A model generated the notes under the pieces. It saw nothing but the letters and a program-made list of their open reading frames with translations, made no database searches and was not told where the DNA came from. From Prosthecobacter gellanilyticus (GTDB lineage: Bacteria > Verrucomicrobiota > Verrucomicrobiia > Verrucomicrobiales > Verrucomicrobiaceae): a stretch of 48,342 nucleotides of DNA. A program made the translations under genes and the position numbers. Positions 17,235 through 26,500 of this stretch are shown here, piece by piece; the first letter of the stretch is position 1, and each line of letters starts with the position of its first letter. The stretch spans positions 1 to 48,342 of the forward strand of contig NZ_BKAG01000054.1 in assembly GCF_007992435.1 (NCBI RefSeq), in the 5' to 3' direction.

Positions 17235-17635
17235 GGCGGCAGACTCTGCTGGCCCTGGACCAGGCGCGCGCTGAGATCAGCGTGCAGGCCGCGGAACTGC
17301 GGCATGACCTGAACCCGGCCAACGCGGCGAGGGAAGCCCTGAGCAAGCACCCTGCCTGGGTCATGCTGGCCGCGGCAGGCGCAGGCCTAACACTAAGTTG
17401 GTTGCTGTTACGGAGGCGGCCAGAACCTGAGCTGCCTTCACGGCGGGAGGTGAGGCAGGCTGTGGCGGAGGCCACGCGGAAAAAGGCCTCGAATCGCGTG
17501 CTCGGCTCCCTGCTGCCCGTCTCCATGATCGGACCGGTGGCGGCGATGGCGGTGAAGGCTGCGTTTCCTTACCTGATGAGGGCGGGTCTGACGTATTATC
17601 AGCAGAGGAAAAACTCATCCTACCCCAAGCCATGA
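17204..17635 (+). CDS. YqjK/DUF3618-like small membrane protein
   Basis: 143 residues from the ATG at 17204. The frame is open further upstream, but that part is the shadow of the fusion gene. An N-terminal helix (RRQTLLALDQARAEISVQAAELRHDLNP) is followed by the motif ALSKHPAWVMLAAAGAGLTLSWLLLRRR, one membrane segment with flanking Arg, as in YqjK/DUF3618-type proteins. A second weakly hydrophobic stretch lies near residues 105-125. It overlaps the preceding gene by 31 bp and the glutaredoxin start by 4 bp (ATGA at 17632-17635), so all three are one operon. Confidence 0.7.
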   Translation: MAEDPKTGDVRRQTLLALDQARAEISVQAAELRHDLNPANAAREALSKHPAWVMLAAAGAGLTLSWLLLRRRPEPELPSRREVRQAVAEATRKKASNRVLGSLLPVSMIGPVAAMAVKAAFPYLMRAGLTYYQQRKNSSYPKP

Positions 17636-17883
17636 AACCGCAACGCGCCCGTTTGTTCATCAAGCCAGGCTGCCCCTGGTGCCTGGAAGCTGTGGAAGGA
17701 CTCCGCTTACGCGGAGTGGACTATGAAGTGCTGGACGTGGTGGCAGATCCCGTGGCCATGCTGGAAATGCAGCAGCTCACCGGCCAGAGCCTCGCCCCAT
17801 GCCTGGAGATCGACGGCAAGGTGCTGGCGGACTTTGGCGCGCATGAGCTGGATGTGTGGTGGGTGCAAAATGGATTTGATTGA
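17632..17883 (+). CDS. Glutaredoxin-like protein
   Basis: 83 residues, the size of a single glutaredoxin. The active site is CPWC (residues 14-17) in RLFIKPGCPWCLEAVEGL, a dithiol site with the less common Trp. The cis-Pro segment is QSLAPCLEIDGKVLADFG, in which Pro is followed by Cys. It reduces protein disulfides or glutathione adducts in the cytoplasm. It is translationally coupled to the YqjK-like gene. Confidence 0.85.
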   Translation: MKPQRARLFIKPGCPWCLEAVEGLRLRGVDYEVLDVVADPVAMLEMQQLTGQSLAPCLEIDGKVLADFGAHELDVWWVQNGFD

Positions 17884-17934
17884 AGGCCTGTCGTTTGAGG
17901 CAGTCACGCTCTGTTCGACAGGCGATAGGTTTGC

Positions 17935-18690
17935 ATGAACGACATGCCATTCCGCCTTTACACCGCCGTCAAACTCGGATGCTGGACCACGTGCTGGATG
18001 CTGGTGACCAGCCTCGGCTTTGCGGGCAGCGTGGAGGAAGGGCGCACATCGTATCAGAGCGGCGGCAAGAAGATCAAGGTAGAGACCTATCTGCCTGCTG
18101 GCAACGGCCGTCATCCCGCTGTGATCGTGCTCTATGGATCAGGAGGAGCGTTGCTGGGGAAAGGGGAGATGGTGGCCTTCGCACGAGGACTGGCCTCACA
18201 AGGGATGGCCGCGTTCCTGGTGCATTATTTCAACCGCACTGGCTCGCTGGTGGTGCTGGACAAAGGAATCACCAAGCATTGGTCCACGTGGAATGAGACT
18301 GTGCGGGATGGTGTGGACTTTGTCGTGAGTCATCCACGTGTCAGGTCTGAGGCGGTCGGCATGCTGGGATATTCTCTTGGAGGCTATCTGGCGATCTCCG
18401 AATCGAGTGGTGACAAGCGCATCCGCGCGGTGGTGGCCCTTGCGGGTGGAGTGTTTGACAGGCTGCAAGGCAGGACACAGCGCTTCGCGCCCATCCTGGT
18501 CCTGCATGGACGGAAGGATGAGCGTGTGCCGGTGGGGCGTGTGCTGGATGTGCAGCGTGAGGCGCGCCGTCATGGTGTGGAGCCGGTGGTGAAGATCTAT
18601 GAGCAGGAGACGCATCGTTTTTCCGAGGTGGCTTTGGCGGATGCAGGGGCTCGGGCGCAGAAGTTCCTCCTTGAACATCTCTCGAGGTAG
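17935..18690 (+). CDS. Dienelactone hydrolase-family alpha/beta hydrolase, exported
   Basis: 251 residues. A hydrophobic N-terminus (about 10-31, ending GFAGS) should act as a signal peptide. The alpha/beta-hydrolase fold has the nucleophile elbow GYSLGG (S147), the acid D195 in HGRKDERV and the His H227 in QETHRF, so the triad is Ser-Asp-His and not the Cys type of true dienelactone hydrolases. The strand PAVIVLYGSGGALLGKG forms the oxyanion side. The substrate is unknown. It begins 52 bp after the glutaredoxin gene on the same strand. Confidence 0.85.
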   Translation: MNDMPFRLYTAVKLGCWTTCWMLVTSLGFAGSVEEGRTSYQSGGKKIKVETYLPAGNGRHPAVIVLYGSGGALLGKGEMVAFARGLASQGMAAFLVHYFNRTGSLVVLDKGITKHWSTWNETVRDGVDFVVSHPRVRSEAVGMLGYSLGGYLAISESSGDKRIRAVVALAGGVFDRLQGRTQRFAPILVLHGRKDERVPVGRVLDVQREARRHGVEPVVKIYEQETHRFSEVALADAGARAQKFLLEHLSR

Positions 18691-19074
18691 GGGCGGACCT
18701 TTCGTGCTAGTGGCTGCCCGTGTTGGAGGTTGAAAAAGCCTCCAAGAAAAATGTGAGCTGGAGTTGGTGGATCTCGTCGGCCCGCTGAAGACCGCGAGCT
18801 GCCCTGATTTCGGGGTTGGGAGAGCACCCTGATGGCACCCTGATGCCATGGGAGGAGGCTCGGGGCAGGGGGCTGGCATGCGTTCCGCACGGTTTTCCCC
18901 AGGGAAAACGGGCTGGGACGGGGTTTTGCCTGCGTATTCGGAGTTCAACGAGGAGGTGGATGTGCAGGAAAGGGCCGGCCCGACTCTCAGGGCGGGGCAT
19001 CAGGCATACCCCTACGCGCTGGACAGGCTGTGGTCAGGTTGAGCCCCGAGGGGGGTGCTCTAGCTTGACTCACC
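18691..19074. other. Intergenic region, 384 bp
   Basis: No frame here looks coding. It contains an inverted repeat (18723-18729 with 18739-18745, 9-nt loop, no T-run), a tandem ACCCTGATG pair near 18830 and a 16-bp near-palindrome, TTTTCCC-CA-GGGAAAA, near 18893-18908. The 3' part should hold the promoter of the ECF sigma gene. Confidence 0.45.
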
Positions 19075-19701
19075 ATGAACACGAACTCTCACAACACCCT
19101 TACCTCCGCCAGCAACAGTGCCGCCCCGCTTCCAAGCGATGAGGAACTGATGGCTGGCATCCAGCAACGTGATGCTGCCGCGCTGGAGGCTCTTTATCAA
19201 CGCTACCGCCCGGTGCTGAAGAGCGCCATTCAGCGGATCGTCAATGACGATGCCTCCGCCGAAGACGTGCTCCAGGACTGCCTGGTCGAGCTGTGGCGCC
19301 ATGCGCACCACTTCTCCCCGGAGAAGGGCCGCGTGCTCGGCTGGATCGTGACGCTGGCCAAGCGCCGCGCGATCGACCACATCCGCCGCTCGATGTCCTA
19401 CTCCAGCGCGAAGGACCGCATGGAAAGCGAAGTCACCGCCCACATCACCCTCCAGGACGCTGCCACTGACTGCGAAGACCACGACCTGAGCCAGGTGCTG
19501 CACCAGCATCTGCGCCTCCTGCCGGTGGCCCAGCAGGAAGTCATCAGCCTGGCCTTCCTTCAGGGCATGAGCCAGCGCGAGGTGGCCGCCGCTGCCCATC
19601 TGCCCCTGGGCACGGTGAAGACACGAATCGAACTCGGCCTGAAGAAACTGCGTGATGCCTTCCGCACCCGCAATGCCATCCACAGCCTGCAGGCTGCTTG
19701 A
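19075..19701 (+). CDS. ECF RNA polymerase sigma factor
   Basis: 208 residues. Region 2 is at about 35-105 (ALEALYQRYRPVLKSAIQRI, SAEDVLQDCLVELWRHA, GRVLGWIVTLAKRRAIDHIRR) and region 4 at about 145-200 (LPVAQQEVISLAFLQGMSQREVA and LPLGTVKTRIELGLKKL). It is a SigK-like group 4 sigma factor. No anti-sigma gene adjoins it, since the next gene, 36 bp on, is a YciF-like protein. It may direct the stress genes around it. Confidence 0.92.
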   Translation: MNTNSHNTLTSASNSAAPLPSDEELMAGIQQRDAAALEALYQRYRPVLKSAIQRIVNDDASAEDVLQDCLVELWRHAHHFSPEKGRVLGWIVTLAKRRAIDHIRRSMSYSSAKDRMESEVTAHITLQDAATDCEDHDLSQVLHQHLRLLPVAQQEVISLAFLQGMSQREVAAAAHLPLGTVKTRIELGLKKLRDAFRTRNAIHSLQAA

Positions 19702-19737
19702 TCCACGCTCCGTCTACTCAAACACCATCCCCTTTCC

Positions 19738-20304
19738 ATGAAGCTTCGGACGCTTGCCGATTTGTTCCATCATCAACTCCTCGATGTTTACGGGGGAGAA
19801 AGCCAGATGCTCTACGCACTGCCGAAGATGGCCAGGTCCGCAATCCATCCGAGGCTCATGGAGGGGTTTGATGCGCAGCTCGAGGAGACCAAGGATCATC
19901 TGGAGCGCCTGCTCAACATCTCTGATGAACTGGGCTGCCGCTGCCACACCAAGGGTGCCAAGGCCCTGGAGCACATGCTGGAGGCGGCCTGGAGCCATAT
20001 CTCCGATGCCTCAGATGAACTGGTCCGTGATGCACGGCTGCTCCGCGCCGCCCAGAGCGCAGCTCATTATGAGATCGCCGCCTATCAGGCAGCTTGGACC
20101 TCCGCCTCGTCGATGGGGATGAAAAGCGTGGCTGACATGCTGCGTAAGACCCTGCAAGAGGAGCATGCAGCTGGCCAGAGGCTCCGCACGATCGCGCAGA
20201 AGATGATGCGGTCTCCAGCACGTCGCGGACGGAAAGTATTGCTCAATCCATCGACCTCGAAAGCGAACCGCCTGGTGATGCCAAGGCAGCTTCTTGTGGC
20301 GTAA
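19738..20304 (+). CDS. DUF892 (YciE/YciF-like) ferritin-like protein
   Basis: 188 residues, predicted all-helical. The family start LRTLADLFHHQLLDVYGGESQMLYALPKMA and the later ETKDHLERL, AHYEIAAYQAAWTSASSMG and LQEEHAAGQRL match DUF892, a four-helix ferritin-like bundle with Glu/His metal ligands. Members are stress-induced and of uncertain biochemical function. The C-terminal 30 residues are basic (RRGRKVLLNPSTSKANR), an addition to the usual domain. It lies 36 bp after the ECF sigma gene and is closed by a terminator. Confidence 0.88.
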   Translation: MKLRTLADLFHHQLLDVYGGESQMLYALPKMARSAIHPRLMEGFDAQLEETKDHLERLLNISDELGCRCHTKGAKALEHMLEAAWSHISDASDELVRDARLLRAAQSAAHYEIAAYQAAWTSASSMGMKSVADMLRKTLQEEHAAGQRLRTIAQKMMRSPARRGRKVLLNPSTSKANRLVMPRQLLVA

Positions 20305-20340
20305 CCATCTTTTCGAACTGGCAGGCATCCCTGCCGCAAA

Positions 20341-20381
20341 AGCCGGAGATTTCCTTGTGAGATCTCCGGCTCTTCTTTTTT
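20341..20381 (+). terminator. Rho-independent terminator
   Basis: A perfect 10-bp stem AGCCGGAGAT (20341-20350) with ATCTCCGGCT (20362-20371), then CTTCTTTTTT. It ends the sigma/DUF892 transcript, 36 bp after the DUF892 stop. Confidence 0.9.
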
Positions 20382-20620
20382 CAAGATGCCGCTATGGGTG
20401 GGGCGAGCTGGCATGGACGGGTTGCGGCTGCTTTAAGCCCAATGTCCGGTTGAGAAACGCCTTGGAGTCTTAATGGCAGCGGCATCATGGCGAGCTGCCA
20501 CGTCCTCACGGAATGTGCGGGCCGTGGCCCTGCATGCAGCGAGGCGTTCTCCGTGGGATGACGAAGAAGTTGCGATTCAAACTGGTGGTGCCATGTCAAA
20601 CTAAGATGTTACCGTGAACC

Positions 20621-21346
20621 ATGCCTCTCTCCCGACACGCCTCATTCGTTCAGACCCAATGGAGCATGGTCCGCCGCGCGGTGGATGAGAGGGACTCTGG
20701 CTCGCAAAGGGCGCTGGGGCAGCTTTGCCAGAACTGCTGGTATCCCATCTACGCCTTCATCCGCCGCAGCGGCAAGTCACCGGAAGATGCGGAGGACCTG
20801 TGCCAGGGCTTCTTTGAGCGTGTCATCAGCACTCGCTTGCTCGCGGGCGCAGATCCGGAGAAGGGGAGGCTGCGCACGTTTCTGCTCTCCTGTCTGAAGC
20901 ACTACATGGCGGACGAACATGACCGGGCCTTCGCGCAAAAGCGCGGCGCGGGAAAGGTTGTGGAGTTTAGTGCTTTGAGCGCCGAGGAACAGTATCTGGC
21001 GGAGCCGGTGGACACCGTCACCCCGGACCGGCTTTATCAAAAGCAGTGGGCGCTGCAGGTCATCGCCACCTCCATGCAGGAACTGGAGAGCACGTATCAG
21101 GATGAGGGGAAGCAGGCGCTCTTCGCAGCGCTCAAACCCTTCCTCGGTTTCAGCCAGAGCAGCGAGCCTAACTACCAATCCGTGGCGGATGCGCTCGGGC
21201 TGAATCTGAACACGCTCAAGTCCCACATCCGCCGCCTGCGGGAGCGCTGGCGTGATTGTGTGATGAGCCAGGTGGCCGCCACGCTGGACAATCCCACCCC
21301 TGACGAGATCAAGGCGGAATTGCGGGAACTTCTGGGTTGTGTGTAA
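20621..21346 (+). CDS. ECF-type sigma factor heading the kinase cluster
   Basis: 241 residues. Region 2 is at about 22-95 (RALGQLCQNCWYPIYAFIRRSG, EDAEDLCQGFFERVI, FLLSCLKHYMADEHDRA) and region 4 at about 165-225 (YQSVADALGLNLNTLKSHIRRLRERW). The divergent sequence FVQTQWSMVRRA near the start and the long linker are typical of planctomycete/verrucomicrobial ECF-like sigma factors found beside Ser/Thr kinases. There is no anti-sigma neighbour; control by phosphorylation from the cluster kinases is possible (as described for ECF43-type factors in Vibrio; inference here). It is the best candidate to read the AAC-N16/17-CGAA promoters found in front of six genes between 22.6 and 44.0 kb. Confidence 0.88.
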   Translation: MPLSRHASFVQTQWSMVRRAVDERDSGSQRALGQLCQNCWYPIYAFIRRSGKSPEDAEDLCQGFFERVISTRLLAGADPEKGRLRTFLLSCLKHYMADEHDRAFAQKRGAGKVVEFSALSAEEQYLAEPVDTVTPDRLYQKQWALQVIATSMQELESTYQDEGKQALFAALKPFLGFSQSSEPNYQSVADALGLNLNTLKSHIRRLRERWRDCVMSQVAATLDNPTPDEIKAELRELLGCV

Positions 21347-21396
21347 GGCGCGTTCGTAATTTGACTTCCTGTTAGACGTGCTACTTGTTCGCGGGA

Positions 21397-22485
21397 ATGT
21401 CTCCCGACTCCGCTTCTCTCCGGCGTGTTTTCCGCCATGCCCTCGTTAACCAACGTTGGAGACGGAGCTCATCCTGGTGCGCGCTGACGGTGAGCTTTTT
21501 GATGGCGCTCAGCATGGGAGAAGGGTGCGCACAAGCACCGCAGAGCCGCGCATCGGCTGCTTCCTCCGGGGCACAACTCGCAGACACGATCATTTTCCCT
21601 CAGTGCGTCTTTCACAAAGCCAGTGTGTCAGAGGCGCTGGAGTTTCTCCAGGTCAAAAGCCGTGACCTGGATCCTGCCAAAAGAGGTGTGAGCTTCCTGG
21701 CCGGGGACGCGGTGCGGAACAGCCCGGTGAAGATCACCATGAACTGCCATGATGTGCCCTTGAGCGAGCTGCTCGACTATCTGGCGCATCTGGCGGGACT
21801 GGAGATCGTCGTGCAGGCCAGCGGTGATGTGAAAGTCACCTCGTCTGCGAGGATGACGCCGCCCTACCTCGCCAGCGCGGCCACGCAGCGGCAGCTGGAC
21901 CAGGTGGCCGTGGTGCTGCCGCAGATGCGTTTTGAGAAGGCCAGTCTGGGAGAGGCGCTGGAGTTCGTCAGAGTCATCACTGAAAAGCAGAAGCCAGGCC
22001 AGTCGAAGATGCACATCTTGTTAGACCCGGCGCTGGATGCGGAGAAGCCGCAGATCATCAGTGATGTGCTGGACGTGACCGTCGCGGATGCGCTGGTCTA
22101 CATCGCCGCCGTGGCAGATGCGGAGGTGATCTGCATGAGGAATGCATTCTACATTCAGCCGGCCGCCCAGCCTAGGGGAAAGCTAGCTGATGGAAGCCTG
22201 CCTGATCTAGGAACTCCTGGAAAAGCGGTGCTCCCGCGGATGCCTTTTCAAGGTGCGACCCTCCGTGAGGCCATCGATTTTTTGGTGAACAGAAGCCGTG
22301 ACCTGGACCCGGAGAAAAAGGGAGTTCGCATCCTGATCGATGAAGAAACTCGGAAGGCGGCGGGCAAGATTACTCTGGACAGTCATGACGTGACCCTCGA
22401 GCGCGCTCTGATGCAGGTGGCGGCCGTGGCCGGCGTGGACATCTACCAGCTCCGCGGTGCGGTGAGACTGCGCATGCCGCGCTGA
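21397..22485 (+). CDS. Protein with three STN/secretin-N-like repeats
   Basis: 362 residues from the ATG at 21397. A hydrophobic segment near residues 28-46 is a late signal peptide or anchor. Three homologous repeats follow at about 65-149, 171-258 and 279-362. Each runs P-x-M/C-x-F-x-x-A-S/T-L/V-x-E-A-L-E-F-L, then KITMNCHDVPLSELLDYLAHLAGL, IISDVLDVTVADALVYIA or KITLDSHDVTLERALMQVAAVAGV. This resembles the STN short domain of secretins and TonB receptors. No secretin barrel is present, so it is probably a periplasmic scaffold or peptidoglycan-side sensor. It lies 50 bp after the sigma gene, probably the same transcript. Confidence 0.75.
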   Translation: MSPDSASLRRVFRHALVNQRWRRSSSWCALTVSFLMALSMGEGCAQAPQSRASAASSGAQLADTIIFPQCVFHKASVSEALEFLQVKSRDLDPAKRGVSFLAGDAVRNSPVKITMNCHDVPLSELLDYLAHLAGLEIVVQASGDVKVTSSARMTPPYLASAATQRQLDQVAVVLPQMRFEKASLGEALEFVRVITEKQKPGQSKMHILLDPALDAEKPQIISDVLDVTVADALVYIAAVADAEVICMRNAFYIQPAAQPRGKLADGSLPDLGTPGKAVLPRMPFQGATLREAIDFLVNRSRDLDPEKKGVRILIDEETRKAAGKITLDSHDVTLERALMQVAAVAGVDIYQLRGAVRLRMPR

Positions 22486-22573
22486 GAGCTGTGGGAAACA
22501 ATTTCTCGCCCGCACAGACAGACCCGAATGAAACCCCGAGGCAGAGGCGCCCAAAAATCTGCGGATAAGGTGC

Positions 22574-22596
22574 AACTCCTGCCTGCTGGTTCCGAA
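22574..22596 (+). promoter_or_regulatory. Putative ECF promoter P1 (AAC-N16-CGAA)
   Basis: TGCAACT, with AAC at 22574-22576, and CCGAAT, with CGAA at 22593-22596, spaced by 16. A downstream box GGCGAACCCTG is shared with P5 and, with one change, P2. It lies 56 nt before the ATG at 22653. Confidence 0.65.
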
Positions 22597-22652
22597 TGCA
22601 CTGGCGAACCCTGACATCCATCCCCGTCCGCACTCTCTCCAACTTCACTCCC

Positions 22653-23330
22653 ATGAACCTCAACTCCCTGCTCAAAACCCTCCTCTTCATGTCTGTGGCA
22701 TCAATGGCTGCCGCTCAGAATGCCAGCCCCCCAGATAAGCCACGCCCGCCGCAGCAGGCGGAGTTCATCCGCACGGTCAACGCGCGCTACCAGACTTCCG
22801 ATGGTCTTTCGGATGGCCAGCGGCGGATGGAGAAGGGCACCATTCTGGATGTTGTCAGCCAGGACATCGGCACCGTGGTGCTGGACTATGGAAAGAGCCG
22901 CCTTGTGGCCTCGAAGTCAGATGTGAGACTTTTTGACAAGGAACCCAGCCTGCAGGCCACCAAGCCGGGCTTTAAAACCGGCCAGATTGTCATCATCAGC
23001 GCGTCGTATTCCCTCCATGGCAACGCGCCGCGCAACGTGAAGAACCGGCTCAAGACTTACCTTCCTGACAAAGGCATGCTCACAGCGCCGCTGATCTTTC
23101 CTGTGAGCGATGATCTGAGCACCGCCGCCGCGAACGCCCAGTTCATCGCCCTGCCCGGTGTGAGCACCCAGGTGGTCATTGCCACGCGGAAGGGGGCCGT
23201 CGTCGTCCAGACACAGAGTCCCGGCCAGATCGTGGCCACCTCACCCAACCGGCTGGTGGTGGAGTATGAATACCTCGGCAAGCGCTACCGCAAAGTGGGT
23301 GTTGAAGGCAAGGACATGACACTGCCCTGA
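22653..23330 (+). CDS. Exported protein of unknown function
   Basis: 225 residues from the ATG at 22653, which gives the signal peptide MNLNSLLKTLLFMSVASMAAA; the longer frame from 22596 would start inside promoter P1. The mature part is predicted mainly beta: KGTILDVVSQDIGTVVLDYGKSRLVASKSDVRLF resembles an SH3-like barrel segment, and GVSTQVVIATRKGAVVVQTQSPGQIVATSPNRLVVEYEYLGKRYRKVGV a second. I do not recognise the family. Its promoter is of the cluster type, so it should be made together with the kinases. Confidence 0.7.
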   Translation: MNLNSLLKTLLFMSVASMAAAQNASPPDKPRPPQQAEFIRTVNARYQTSDGLSDGQRRMEKGTILDVVSQDIGTVVLDYGKSRLVASKSDVRLFDKEPSLQATKPGFKTGQIVIISASYSLHGNAPRNVKNRLKTYLPDKGMLTAPLIFPVSDDLSTAAANAQFIALPGVSTQVVIATRKGAVVVQTQSPGQIVATSPNRLVVEYEYLGKRYRKVGVEGKDMTLP

Positions 23331-23468
23331 ATGCGAGGCTGAAAGCGCCAGCCATCGCATCGCTCCAATCATGTCGGATACGAACGGTGCAACCACGCCC
23401 GCGATCCTCATGATCTGGTATTGTTCCGGTGTCTGACATCCTTCAGGGCAAAATCTGTATCCATCTGC

Positions 23469-23491
23469 AACTCCCGTCCACGGATCCCGAA
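23469..23491 (+). promoter_or_regulatory. Putative ECF promoter P2 (AAC-N16-CGAA)
   Basis: TGCAACT, with AAC at 23469-23471, and CCGAAT, with CGAA at 23488-23491. Between 23466 and 23510 the leader is closely similar to P1. It lies 31 nt before the ATG at 23523. Confidence 0.7.
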
Positions 23492-23522
23492 TGCACCCGG
23501 CGAATCCTCTTTTGTCTCTCTT

Positions 23523-26500
23523 ATGAAACTATCGTTCGTCTGTCTTCTGACCTCTCTTTTTCTCTCCAGCAGCTTGCTGGCCGTTGCACCTGCAAATGAC
23601 AACAAGGCCAATGCCACCCTCATCGCCGGTGCGAATGTGGTGGTGAATGACAACTGTGCTGAGGCGACCGTGGAACCCGGTGATTTCGCCCAGAAAACCA
23701 TGTGGTGGCAGTGGACGGCGCCCGCCAGCGGCACGGTAGCGCTTGATATCGTGAACAGCGGCGCTCCGCACCTGGCGCTCCAGGTCTGGCTCAAGGAAAC
23801 CTCAGGGGCCGTGACCGGACGCGTGGCCTATGATGATGGGGAGATGTACAACACCGGCTATCGCCCTTCCGTGGGATTCTCCGTGGTGCAGGGAAGCACC
23901 TACCTGATCGGACTCGGCACCGTGAACACCTCCGCCACGACCAGCTTCCGCCTGGAGCTCATTCTCAATGGCAGTCACGTGATCTCCAGCATGCCATTCA
24001 ACGGCTCCGTGACCATGGCGAATGATTTGTTCAGCCAGCGGATCACACTCACCGGCAGCCATGCTGCCAGCATGGCTTACAATACCTCGGCCAGCATCGA
24101 GGCAGGTGAGCCCGCTGAGGCCGGCATCCGCACCTTCTGGTGGAGCTATACCCCGACCGCCAATGGCCGCCTCAGTCTCTCCACGGTGAATGGCGATGCC
24201 ATCAGCAAGAACATGGGCGTGTATATCGGCACGGTGGTGAACAGCCTGAAGTTGCTGGAAAGCAAGTCCACCAGCTATGGCTCCGGTGATCTCTCCATCA
24301 CCCTTCCCGTGACTGCTGGAACGACCTACCAGATCAGCCTGGGCAGTTTTGAAAGCGTCAGCACTTCAGGCGCTCTAGTGCTGACCCTGGCGCTGGACGC
24401 GAATGCGGACGTCTCCGGTCTCACGATCCCGAACCAGGCCACGCTGGCCAATGACATGTTTGTGGCACGCTCCACGCTGAGCGGGTCCTATGTCAGTGGC
24501 ATGGGGTATAACCGTCCGGCCACCATCGAGGCTGGCGAGCCGTCCGCGCTGGGAACGCGCACACTGTGGTGGACGTATCGGCCGGCTTCGGACGGCCGTC
24601 TCTCCATCACCACGGATGGCAGCACGCTGCACAGCAAGAACGTCGGCGTCTATCTCGGCAACAGTGTGTCCTCGCTGAAGGAAGCGGCCTTCCGCACCAC
24701 GAGCTACGGCAATGAGAACCTGACCTTCTCCTTCCCGGTCACGGCGGACACAGACTATCAAATCGCTGTCGGCGCCTTTGCGGATGAAGTGGGCCATGTG
24801 ATCCTCACTCTGCAGCTTGATGCCGCCGCCGATGTGACGGACCTGAACATCCCGAATCCCGCGAGCACTCAGAACGATGCTTTTGCACAGCGCATGCTGC
24901 TGACGGGCAGGGAGGTGAGTGCTATTGGTTATACCGCGAGTGCCACGAATGAGATCGGCGAGCCGGTGACATCGGGTGCGCAGAGCCTGTGGTGGACCTA
25001 TCGTCCGCCGGCTGCAGGCAGGCTGGTCATCAGTTCTCAAGGCAGTGACAACTTTGCCAAGACGCTGGCCGTCTATCTCGGCACAAACCTCAACGGTCTG
25101 CGCCTCGTTGCCAACCTCACCAACCAGTACAACTCGTCCACGGGGAATCTCGTCACCCTCAGTTTTCCGGTCACGGCCAATACGGACTACCAGGTGAGCC
25201 TGGGGAACCTTGATTCCAATCAGGCGGGAGATGCTGCGGTCATCAGCTTCAGCCTCGATGACGACAGTGATGTCAACGACCTGAACCTCGGCGCGCCTGC
25301 GACGGCGATCAATGACCTCTTTGCCAGCAGCACCCCCCTCACGGGCTCCGTGGTCAGCGGCATCGGCTACAACACTGGTGCGGTGCGTGAAGCGCTGGAA
25401 CCCGCCGCCACCAAGGAACGCACGCTGTGGTGGAGCTGGACCGCACCGAGCACCGGCCTCGCGATGGTGGACACGACGGGCAGTGATGCCATTCAGAAAT
25501 GGGTCAGTGTGTGGACGGGCAATAGCCTGAGCGGATTGAGCCAGGTGGCCGTGTCGACACGCTCGCAGGCTCCAGGCGTGCTCTTCCCCATCACGCAGGG
25601 AGAGACCTACCGCATCGCGGTGGGCAATGACTCCAGCAGCAGCCTAACCAATGGTAGCGTCATCATGTCCATCGTGTCTGCCTCGTCTTCACCCGTGCTT
25701 GTGGCACCGCTGGCCTCACGTTTCATCCCGGTGGGGCAGCCTTTGGTGCTGAATGCCACTGCCGGCGGCCTGGGGCTGTCCTGGCAGTGGAAGAAGGGTT
25801 CCACCACGCTGAGCAACATCACGCCTAACTTCACGGACATCTTCCCGGACCTTTCTGATGCCGGAACTTACTCCGTCACAGTCGCCGGTCCTGGCGGCAA
25901 CACCGTCAGCACGGCGAACATCGGCATCATCAACACCGCCCCTCAGGGGGTGACGGTTCATGAAGGGCAGGACCTGCAACTCGAAGTGCAGGCACAGGGG
26001 CCTGGGCTGGGTTATCAGTGGTTCCGCGATGGCATCTCCCTCACTGCCAGTGAACGAGTCACGGGTGTGGCGGGGGATCAGCTTTCCATCACCGGCATGA
26101 CGGCCTTGGACGCGGGGGACTATCACTGCGTGGTGTCCATGCCGGATGCCGTTAACCCGAACAACCGCATCACCATGAGCAGCGGTCTATTCACCGTGAC
26201 TGGCAACTATCGTGCCGTGGCCTTTGGCGGACCTTATGTCTGGCAGGTGGGCCGCAATATCACGGAGGTGCTCGGCAAGCGCTTTGGCCCAACCAGCTTT
26301 AAGATCACGGGCCTGCCTGCGGGTGTGAGCTATGGTACGGCCACCGGCCAGCTTTCCGGCAACCCGACCGCCGCGGGAACGGGCTTCTTCAAAGTGATCG
26401 CCTCGAAGGATGGCGTCGCAGGACCTGAGCGCAGCATTGCCTTCACGGTCATTGCGCTGGATGCCGATGCGCTCGGCACTTTCAATGGCCTGGTGACACG

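Noticed and set aside
18723..18745. 7-bp inverted repeat after the hydrolase gene as terminator
   Set aside because: Followed by AAAA rather than T, so neither strand gives a U-tract in the right place.
18707..19042. Short frames on both strands between the hydrolase and the ECF sigma gene
   Set aside because: They overlap one another, lack plausible starts and show no recognisable motif.
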